A stretch of 38,937 nucleotides of DNA, taken from NCBI GenBank assembly GCA_964630305.1, contig CAZVTR010000022.1, positions 1 through 38,937 of the forward strand, written 5' to 3'. Shown here one piece after another: positions 32,816 to 38,937 of this stretch. Each line of letters starts with the position of its first letter. The first letter of the stretch is position 1. The notes below the pieces were generated by a model that did no database searches, was not told the origin of the DNA, and was given only the letters and a program-made list of their open reading frames with translations. The translations under genes and the position numbers were made by a program. The DNA comes from JAKPPT01 sp964630305 (GTDB lineage Bacteria > Spirochaetota > Spirochaetia > Treponematales > UBA12059).

Positions 32816-33342
32816 GTTTTAGCTGCCAAATGTGGGATTTAAAGTGGGTTAATGGAGCAATGGATGTTCAATATCGTATTGGTTTTAGCTGCCAAATGTG
32901 GGATTTAAAGCGAGTATATGGGGATTATTAACATGATAGACAGATTGGTTTTAGCTGCCAAATGTGGGATTTAAAGCAAAATACAACGCAAGAATTGAAG
33001 CGGAACAAAAGGGTTTTAGCTGCCAAATGTGGGATTTAAAGGTATCGTTAAATAATGCAAATCGCTTTCTATTATAAGGTTTTAGCTGCCAAATGTGGGA
33101 TTTAAAGTCTTGAGGCATATATAATTTACCATCGTAGATAGCACGTTTTAGCTGCCAAATGTGGGATTTAAAGTGCTTATTATTATAATAAGTATTTTTA
33201 ATAAAGTCAAGTTTTAGCTGCCAAATGTGGGATTTAAAGGTGTATTATAAGTGAGTGCAGCTTGTTTACATATAAGGTTTTAGCCATCAGTATAAAGTAA
33301 AAATGGCAGTGTAAAACATGGAAATATTGATCACAGGTACTT

Positions 33343-33398
33343 AATACACAAGAGGCCATAAAAATAAAAAAATACAAGGTTATGGCCTCTTGTGTATT
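33343..33398 (-). terminator. 19-base perfect inverted repeat, likely terminator of the minus-strand operon
   Basis: AATACACAAGAGGCCATAA (33343-33361) and its exact complement (33380-33398) enclose an 18-base loop. On the minus strand the first arm can instead pair with CTTGTATT in the loop, with a 2-base bulge, directly before seven T's (33372-33366). That is an intrinsic terminator for the aspartic-protease-like gene ending at 33409. Confidence 0.65.
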
Positions 33399-33408
33399 TA
33401 GTCCTCCC

Positions 33409-34101
33409 TCAAATCTCCTCAAACGAAATCAAATTATTTTTCCACGAAATAACAATGTTAAATAGTTTGAACAGCTCTGTTCCCACAATAGCTTCAATAG
33501 CTAAAAACTTTAACATGCCGAAGGATCGAGTGTAGAGGAGCTTAGGTAAAACACCAAACTCAAGTTGTTTTTGAATATTGTTTGTAAAAAACACGGTAAA
33601 TGGAAATATTGGCGTCTCAAAGTTTCCCTGGAATGGATGAAAATCATGATCGGTTCTTATGCTGGTTTTGCCTTCAGTGTACTGAGGCTCGATATAAGAG
33701 ATGTGTGCACCGGTATCAAAAAAAACATAAAAGTCGTTGTCATCAATTGTGACAGGGAAATAAGGGCCATTCCCAATTGACTTTAGTTCGATTTGATTTG
33801 GATAGTGAGGAATGTTTTCACCAATGTCAATGGTTTGTTTGTTCCAGCATATGCGCAAGTCATAGTTCTTTACTACATCACAGCCTAAAAATATATCAAG
33901 TTCTATGCCCAGCGAAGCACTGATTTTGTTTATATCAGTATAGAGCAGGAAATGGCCTGGCGGATATGAATAGTTTCTCCCGAGCAAGGAAAATGGTTCT
34001 TTTGCCAGAGATAGCGGTGAGCCGGTATCTATCATAGCTAGTTTGTTCCGCAGGTAAAACATCAAAAGATTTTTTTCAGTGTACAGTGTGAATGTTTCCA
34101 T
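33409..34101 (-). CDS. tandem retropepsin-like protein with two DTG motifs
   Basis: A 230-residue protein built of two similar halves, each with the hallmarks of an aspartic protease lobe. Half 1: AMIDTGSPLS (Asp25), then IFLGCDVVKNYDLRICW. Half 2: VFFDTGAHISY (Asp129), then AIVGTELFKLFNIVISW. DTG followed by hydrophobic-hydrophobic-Gly before a helix is the retropepsin pattern. Retroviral enzymes make the active site from two identical chains; here one chain would supply both aspartates, as in pepsin but at about two-thirds of its length. No signal peptide, so it is probably cytoplasmic. GGAGG precedes the ATG; it follows the PGAG gene by three bases. Protease activity is inferred from motifs only. 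Confidence 0.72.
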   Translation of the reverse strand: METFTLYTEKNLLMFYLRNKLAMIDTGSPLSLAKEPFSLLGRNYSYPPGHFLLYTDINKISASLGIELDIFLGCDVVKNYDLRICWNKQTIDIGENIPHYPNQIELKSIGNGPYFPVTIDDNDFYVFFDTGAHISYIEPQYTEGKTSIRTDHDFHPFQGNFETPIFPFTVFFTNNIQKQLEFGVLPKLLYTRSFGMLKFLAIEAIVGTELFKLFNIVISWKNNLISFEEI

Positions 34102-34104
34102 ACA

Positions 34105-34971
34105 TTACCTCCAAGAGTGAGATGGCAAGTTTTCTTTACTTGCTTGAGATGCTCCGAGTTCTTTTACTACTCGTCTGCTGGTTTTATATTTGGGTGAATA
34201 TTCACATACAGCCCGATAAAAATCATGTGCTTGGCCGCGCTTAATTAAAATAGCATCATGGGTTTGCTTATATCCCGGCCAAATTTCATGACCCTCGGCT
34301 ACAAAAAGATAGTTGGGAAATTTGTTATAAAGCCGAGCTATTTGATATAATCTACTTTTCCCCGCAAAACTGGTCCACAAACAACCAAATCCATGATCCT
34401 GGACTACCATTACTTGAATATTCCAGTCCAATGCCAGTAAGAGATTGTATGTCCCAATTGCGTCTGTTTTCAAAAAAAAGAATTCAATCGTATCGGCTTT
34501 GTTGGAAAGTACAATTTTTATTCCATATGATGGACAGTGATAACTTTTTGGACATTCTGAATCCCAGAAACAGTCCCAGTTGTAAACACCAAAATATGAA
34601 GGAAATATTTCTTTAATTGATTCAATAGTGTAATCCGGGAAATTCTCCAAAAGCAGTAAAAAAGAATTTATGGTGTTATAACTAGAATCTTGAAAATTAA
34701 GTAATGTTTCTTTTGCAATATCTTGTTCCGTAGTTGTATAGGAGCGGGAATTTTTTTCTGGAGGCCGGATATAGTTGAGTAGATAATCAACATGGATAAA
34801 TCTTTTAATACCATAATGCTTATTAAAATACCACATGGGACCATAATCGTGTCCTGCTCCAGGATAAAAAAGAGCAGGTGTTTGATTGTTCGCATTATTA
34901 CTAATTCCAGTACGATAATGCTCTAATGTGTCAATGCGCTTGCTTTCAAAAAATTTACTGTTCCGTATCAT
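34105..34971 (-). CDS. unknown protein with a PGAG motif, middle gene of the AAA+ operon
   Basis: A 288-residue soluble protein I cannot assign. Near residue 35, ALFYPGAGHDYGPMWYF and then IKRFIHVDYLLNY resemble a Rossmann strand, glycine loop and acidic strand end, as in class I methyltransferases. Later strands VMVVQDHGFG and YLFVAEGHEIWPGY could complete such a fold. A Cys-containing patch (NWDCFWDSECPKSYHCPSYG) lies mid-protein. The ribosome site AAGGAGG is strong, and the gene lies 21 bases after the ATPase gene and three before the protease-like gene, so the three are co-expressed. A methyltransferase-like fold is only a guess. Confidence 0.6.
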   Translation of the reverse strand: MIRNSKFFESKRIDTLEHYRTGISNNANNQTPALFYPGAGHDYGPMWYFNKHYGIKRFIHVDYLLNYIRPPEKNSRSYTTTEQDIAKETLLNFQDSSYNTINSFLLLLENFPDYTIESIKEIFPSYFGVYNWDCFWDSECPKSYHCPSYGIKIVLSNKADTIEFFFLKTDAIGTYNLLLALDWNIQVMVVQDHGFGCLWTSFAGKSRLYQIARLYNKFPNYLFVAEGHEIWPGYKQTHDAILIKRGQAHDFYRAVCEYSPKYKTSRRVVKELGASQASKENLPSHSWR

Positions 34972-34992
34972 AGCCTAATCCTCCTTATATAG

Positions 34993-37251
34993 TTATTTCA
35001 GAAATCCGATAGATCTTTGTTTATTATTGTTTCTTAGTTTCGATTCGTTAATCAGCATCGTGGCTATTGTGGTTTCATTGCATTCGTCATTGTCTGCAAT
35101 AGAAATATTTCTTTCCACCGTTTGGAAGTCCGATGGATAGAACGGGCCGTTTTGTATTAGCATGGATATTGTTAATGGAGAGAATTCGATAGCTGGGAAA
35201 TAGGTTTTAAGCAGTGCTTCTACGCCTTCATTTGTCAATGGAAAAAACTCCACTTTGCACTGGAATCTGCGAATAACAGCCTCATCAATGAGGCTTAGAT
35301 TATTGGTAGTAGCAATAAATATGCCCTGGTATTGGTCCATTTGGGTAAGGAATTCATTTACCTGGGATATCTCCCACGAACGCATCGCATTTTTTCTGTT
35401 AAACAGAAAGCTATCAATTTCATCGATAAGTATAATGGTATCTTTAAGGTCATGAGCGCGAAATAATTTAGCAATATTTTTTTCAGTTCTTCCAATAAAT
35501 GCATTTGCTACATCCGAATATCGATATATCGCAAGCTTTTTATCTGTTTTTTCCGCGATGTGGTGCGCAAAAGCTGTTTTCCCTGAGCCGGGAGGTCCAT
35601 AAAACAGTAGCTTGTACTCAAGCGATTTATTGGTGTTATCTTTATCGGAAAATATTTTTTGGATACTCTTTATTATTGTATTAGCATTAATGGATGTATT
35701 AAGAACATCTATCGAATAGTGTTTATATTGTTTTACATTATTTTGGTTAGAAACTTTTTTGGGCAAATTTATATTAAACTTTCCTAGACTTCTTGCCAAG
35801 CTGCTGTTTGGATAGATGGCTTTTTCTCTTATGGTTATAAAATCGGTAAAATATTGGATTATAGATTCATCGGGGATATTTCGAGATGCAAGATTAATGA
35901 GAAAATCATGTATGTAGGGATAGTTTTCACGCATTCGTCTTTTAGTGCACAGCAGTTTAGCTATAGTTTCTTTAATTTCTTTTCCAACTGCTATATCCGA
36001 AAGTTGTTTAAGATAGAAGGCGTATGCGCTTTTTTTGTCAATAGTTTTAAGATTAATTATATACGTTGCTTTTGCAACCAGGTTTCGCGGTATAAAATTT
36101 ACTGTTTTTAGAAGCCAGATCATTTTTATATTTTTATTACTTGCAAACTTTAGAATTTCATTAAAATACTGGTCGGCAGCACCCTGGAAAAACTTTTTTG
36201 TAGCAGGTATCACAAGAATAGAGTCGTGTTTTACTGTAAAAAGCGAAGAATACAGCAAAGCGAGTATTGTTTTATTGGTCTTTTCTTCATTTATTAGTAC
36301 TTTAGAGTATTTAAAAATATAGAATGCTTTATTTATAAGTTTGGAAAGCGACTTGGCAAATTGCAGCATGTAGTTCTGGCTTTCGCCATATAGCAATACA
36401 TGGTTCGCAGTTTTTTCTTCCAGAGCAAATTGGGTCATGTTTATCAAATTGCTTTTTAAGAAATAGCTTTCCATACTTGCGGCATCGGTATTGTTTATTT
36501 TAAAAACAGCTTTTTTGGCAAAATATTTATCAGCATATAAATCTATAAGAAATTTGTTTGTTTTTATTACTATTGGACAATCATCAGAATTTTGGAGTAT
36601 ACCTAATTTACATAGGTTGGAATATGGTGAGGTTTGCTTTTTTATTTCATTTGTAGATGTATTAAGGCAATAGGCGATTGCATTAAATAAATGTTTATCC
36701 TGCCATACAGAAAATAGGTTTCCGAAAATATGGTCTCCATATTCCAAGAAAATCAGTATCAAAAGCTCTGTTTTAGAAAGTTTAAATAGAGAAAAGAAGG
36801 TTTTATATTTTGGTATTTCGAGAATATATGGAAGAATCTTTCGAGGTGCGTTAAGAGCATTTTTTATTATAGCATCAATTGCAGCTGTTTTATTCATTTC
36901 CATAGCATTTTGTATTGCTGTGTAGAGTGTTGGTTTGCTTAAATCGTTTTGTTCGCTCGTAGGTTCTCTTTGCTGTGCATTGTCCTGTAGGAGCACTGTG
37001 TTAACAATTTGTTGTTTAACGAGATTGCCATCTAGATAGTTCTCCAAAATGTTCACAAAATCTTTTGTGTAGCATTGCTTACCAACAAGATTGTGTAAAA
37101 AATATTTAGCAACATATTCGCTATTCGGAAATGCATTGTCATTTCGAAAACATGGTACGGCATTGTTGGTGCTTTGCTCATTATCAAATAGATTAGCATC
37201 GTATGCATCGAAATCTACTTCCAGCGCTTTTATATCAAGCTGATCGGTCAT
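34993..37251 (-). CDS. two-domain AAA+ ATPase
   Basis: 752 residues. The C-terminal AAA+ module is complete: Walker A YGPPGSGKTAFAHHIA (near 551), YSDVANAFIGRTEKNIAKLF, Walker B IILIDEIDSFLFNR (near 609), SWEISQVNEFLTQMD, sensor IATTNN and arginine motif VIRRFQ. This matches the SpoVK-like bacterial AAA+ group. An upstream region (about 280-410) looks like a decayed AAA+ module: YGESQNYMLQFAKSL in the P-loop place without GKT, then SILVIPATKKF and MIWLLKTVNFIPRNLVAKA. The first 250 residues are acidic at the start and otherwise unassigned. GGGAGG precedes the ATG. First of three genes; an unfolding or remodelling role for its partners is plausible. Confidence 0.87.
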   Translation of the reverse strand: MTDQLDIKALEVDFDAYDANLFDNEQSTNNAVPCFRNDNAFPNSEYVAKYFLHNLVGKQCYTKDFVNILENYLDGNLVKQQIVNTVLLQDNAQQREPTSEQNDLSKPTLYTAIQNAMEMNKTAAIDAIIKNALNAPRKILPYILEIPKYKTFFSLFKLSKTELLILIFLEYGDHIFGNLFSVWQDKHLFNAIAYCLNTSTNEIKKQTSPYSNLCKLGILQNSDDCPIVIKTNKFLIDLYADKYFAKKAVFKINNTDAASMESYFLKSNLINMTQFALEEKTANHVLLYGESQNYMLQFAKSLSKLINKAFYIFKYSKVLINEEKTNKTILALLYSSLFTVKHDSILVIPATKKFFQGAADQYFNEILKFASNKNIKMIWLLKTVNFIPRNLVAKATYIINLKTIDKKSAYAFYLKQLSDIAVGKEIKETIAKLLCTKRRMRENYPYIHDFLINLASRNIPDESIIQYFTDFITIREKAIYPNSSLARSLGKFNINLPKKVSNQNNVKQYKHYSIDVLNTSINANTIIKSIQKIFSDKDNTNKSLEYKLLFYGPPGSGKTAFAHHIAEKTDKKLAIYRYSDVANAFIGRTEKNIAKLFRAHDLKDTIILIDEIDSFLFNRKNAMRSWEISQVNEFLTQMDQYQGIFIATTNNLSLIDEAVIRRFQCKVEFFPLTNEGVEALLKTYFPAIEFSPLTISMLIQNGPFYPSDFQTVERNISIADNDECNETTIATMLINESKLRNNNKQRSIGFLK

Positions 37252-37287
37252 ACGTTCCTCCCTTATGTGCTTTATGCACTGTGAATG

Positions 37288-37316
37288 AGAATAAATATTT
37301 ACGTCAATTGTCGCAA
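37288..37316 (-). promoter_or_regulatory. possible proximal promoter of the AAA+ operon
   Basis: Minus strand TTGCGA (37316-37311), 17 bases, TATTCT (37293-37288), close upstream of the ATPase start. Confidence 0.35.
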
Positions 37317-37433
37317 ACTACTGAATTAAACTGGCAGTGTGCCTTTAGGTGCAGAACGACTGGTGTTTTGTTTGCAAGCTGTAGAAGAAGATATAAATTG
37401 TTAATTGGATTGTAAAAAAGAATTGCATGTTAA

Positions 37434-37441
37434 CCCCCCCC
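37434..37441 (-). promoter_or_regulatory. G8 tract in the long leader of the AAA+ operon
   Basis: Eight consecutive G on the minus strand, between the distal promoter and the ATPase gene. Flanking it are possible stems: CCTGC...GCAGG around 37454-37477 and AGGCCCCG/CGGGCCT at 37492-37523. The 530 bases between the ATPase and solute-binding genes otherwise hold no convincing gene. Confidence 0.4.
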
Positions 37442-37540
37442 TTTAGCAGTAGTCCTGCATGCTACTATGCAGCAGGTTTGTCGTATCTGACAGGCCCCGC
37501 AAGTAAGGAAATAAATCGGGCCTTTTCAAATTATAGCTTA

Positions 37541-37569
37541 AGTATAACATATTATAAAAACTTTGTCAA
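37541..37569 (-). promoter_or_regulatory. distal sigma-70 promoter toward the AAA+ operon
   Basis: Minus strand TTGACA (37569-37564), 17 bases, TATACT (37546-37541). It is near-perfect consensus and gives a leader of roughly 280 bases before the ATPase ATG. Confidence 0.6.
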
Positions 37570-37784
37570 GTACTTTTTGGTGGTTTTTTGTAAAATTAAA
37601 ATTAGTTCACATTATTTATCGATACATATAATTTATAATAATATTGTTTTATTGTTTTTTCAAAGTTGGCTCAATTTTGCGGTGCTGCAACAGGTAGGTG
37701 TTAAACAGGTATTTGTGTTAATTATTAAGAAATATCTGTTTGAAAATCAAGCTTTTTATCATTACATTTATTATAAGAGAGTGT

Positions 37785-38522
37785 ATGAAGCGCATAATGT
37801 CAGTGACAGGATTATGTATTACTCTAGTTATGTTATCCGCTCAAAGTGTACTATTTAATACTGGTGACTGGGAGCCATATACTACTACAAAGCCTGATGG
37901 AAAAGGCGTAGTAAACGAGATAGTTTTAGCCGCATGTTCGGCAAGCAATATAAAGATCGATTTACGGTTTTTCCCCTGGGAGCGCTGTGAGCAAAATATT
38001 CAAAACGGCACGGCGTTTGCTGCTTTTCCCTATCGAATCACCGAAGATCGCTTAGCAAAATACTATTTTTCTGATGAACTCATAAAATCTCGCGGTGTTA
38101 TTTTTTACTGGGAGGGCCGAGGCAGTGACATAGCCTGGCAGTCATTCAAAGATTTTGGTAATGTCCGCTGGGGCGGCCTTCAAGGGTATTGGTACGTCGA
38201 TGAATTGAAAAAACTTGGCATTCGGTATGATGCAATTGGGACATTAGAACAAGCTATTCTTATGCTACAATCCGGGCGTATTCAATACTTTATTGAAGAC
38301 GAATTGGTTTGCAAAATGGTTGCAAGCAGGGTTTTAGGCAATGAAATAGGAAAATTGAAAATGGTTACAAAGCCAGCTAATGAAAGTACGCTGCACCTCA
38401 TGGTTTCTAAGCAGTATCCCAATTCCAGAGCGCTGCTTGATCAATTTAATAAAGGGCTCGCAGTGATAAAGCGAAATGGTGTTTATGCAGGCATATTAAA
38501 AAAGTATGGGGTTAAGAATTAA
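37785..38522 (+). CDS. extracellular solute-binding protein, family 3
   Basis: A 245-residue periplasmic binding protein. MKRIMSVTGLCITLVMLSAQS is a signal peptide; TGDWEPYTTTKPDGKGVVNEIVLAAC is the typical first strand and loop of SBP_bac_3 proteins, and FAAFPYRITEDRLAKYYFSDELI a typical middle segment. Such proteins bind amino acids or small ligands for ABC importers or sensors. No transporter genes are beside it, so it may feed a distant permease or act in signalling. ATG 37785 is chosen because the signal peptide starts there; AGAGAG is just upstream. Confidence 0.82.
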   Translation: MKRIMSVTGLCITLVMLSAQSVLFNTGDWEPYTTTKPDGKGVVNEIVLAACSASNIKIDLRFFPWERCEQNIQNGTAFAAFPYRITEDRLAKYYFSDELIKSRGVIFYWEGRGSDIAWQSFKDFGNVRWGGLQGYWYVDELKKLGIRYDAIGTLEQAILMLQSGRIQYFIEDELVCKMVASRVLGNEIGKLKMVTKPANESTLHLMVSKQYPNSRALLDQFNKGLAVIKRNGVYAGILKKYGVKN

Positions 38523-38541
38523 GTTTTTGTGAATATAACTG

Positions 38542-38826
38542 ATAAGTGATACTGTGGGGAACGAGATAGATCTCATAGTGCAGGATAATGACCAGCGCAC
38601 TGTTTATCTTATAGAGATCAAAACGAGCCAAACTGCTAAAGCTGATTGGGCAATGCATCTCGAACGAATGGCAGGGTTCATGCGTCCATTTTTTGAGCCG
38701 CGAGGTTATACCGTATATTGTCATGTAGTCTACAGAGGAGAAACGAAATATTCATGGCCTAAACCTGACATTGGTTTCTACAATATTGATGAGTATCTGC
38801 TCAATGGGCCTCTTGTAAGCAGGTAA
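38542..38826 (+). pseudogene. C-terminal remnant of a DUF4143-type ATPase
   Basis: The frame DTVGNEIDLIVQD, then VYLIEIKTSQTAK, matches the end of the widespread AAA-DUF4143 proteins, whose C-terminal domain has a PD-(D/E)xK-like fold. The ATPase part is absent: a TAA stop lies about four codons before the match and the preceding sequence is the end of another gene. No ribosome site precedes the only candidate start (GTG 38554). Probably a non-functional leftover. Confidence 0.65.
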
Positions 38827-38836
38827 GTTGTATTAA

Positions 38837-38905
38837 ACACCTGGTGCTCAACGTGCACTGGTCGTTAAACACACATGGTACCCCCCTGGGCTTTAGGCAG
38901 CCCAG
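38837..38905. repeat. decayed repeat units and a small hairpin at the window end
   Basis: ACACCTGGTGC (near 38836) is one base off the repeat half, and CATGGTACC follows near 38875. CTGGGCT-TTAGGC-AGCCCAG (38886-38905) is a 7-base-pair hairpin without a T tract. Confidence 0.45.
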
Positions 38906-38937
38906 AAAGCTAGTTCAGTTTTATACTGAAAAAGCAA

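Larger units (their letters stand above)
30411..33305 (+). CRISPR. type I-B CRISPR array, 29-base repeat, about 40 repeats
   Basis: The repeat is 29 bases, starting GTTTTAGCTGCC and ending GGATTTAAAG. Reading by eye I find 40 copies from 30566 to 33239, plus one at 30411 that is probably the same copy as 30566 (see gap entry). No base changes were noticed between copies. Spacers are 35-38 bases. A decayed last repeat (33277-33305) keeps only the first eight bases, GTTTTAGC, marking the trailer end. The ATTTAAAG end resembles the type I 5' handle, and the orientation agrees with a leader beside cas2. A second gap (32716-32815) hides an unknown number of units. Confidence 0.98.

Noticed and set aside
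30595..33276. Self-targeting spacers
   Set aside because: I saw no spacer match elsewhere in the window by eye, but this check was not exhaustive.
37427..37858. 143-codon frame between the AAA+ operon and the solute-binding gene
   Set aside because: It spans promoters and the G8 tract, overlaps the signal peptide of the next gene in another frame and looks random.

Overview
The window looks like a piece of a spirochaete genome, most likely Treponemataceae. Supporting signs are a FlaB-type periplasmic flagellin behind a textbook sigma-28 promoter, a cheA / cheW-cheR fusion / cheX / cheY operon in the order known from Treponema, and a RsbU-like phosphatase with a receiver domain. Base composition is moderately AT-rich. 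Four 100-base N runs show that this is a scaffold of joined contigs, not finished sequence.

Layout. 1-1140: flaB with a structured leader, a candidate CsrA hairpin and a strong terminator. 1170-4420: alpha/beta hydrolase, REP-associated tyrosine transposase (RAYT), a DUF1848 gene and pyrC, the last two both cut by a gap. 4413-6181 (minus): receiver-SpoIIE phosphatase and a 44-residue small gene. 6247-11496: chemotaxis operon. 11738-17136: methyltransferase, a DnaK-like/TM/LysM protein and a lytic transglycosylase lipoprotein. 17214-19005 (minus): a sigma-28-controlled unknown gene and a Sua5/TsaC enzyme. 19138-22033: metallo-beta-lactamase-fold enzyme, tRNA-Val(GAC), MFS transporter, tRNA-Pro(GGG). 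22290-33305: a complete type I-B CRISPR-Cas locus (cas6-cas8b-cas7-cas5-cas3-cas4-cas1-cas2) with about 40 repeats. 33409-37251 (minus): a three-gene operon of a AAA+ ATPase, a protein of unknown function with a PGAG motif, and a tandem aspartic-protease-like protein. 37785-38937: a solute-binding protein and a DUF4143 gene remnant.

Two things stand out. First, the left 22 kb is peppered with a short repeat, GTACC(A/G)GGTGT. It is half of the perfect palindrome GACACCTGGTACCAGGTGTC and occurs as 25 exact copies, with five more of a sister form GTACCAGCTGT. The repeats lie between genes and also in frame inside genes, where nearly all are read as VPGV, TPGT or TAGT. An encoded RAYT lies directly beside two copies and is a candidate mobiliser. 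The repeat is absent from about 21.8 to 38.8 kb, which suggests that the CRISPR and AAA+ block has a different history. Second, the operon next to the CRISPR array (AAA+ ATPase, PGAG protein, two-lobed DTG/DTG protease-like protein) matches no system known to me and is the best candidate for an undescribed defence or proteolysis system.
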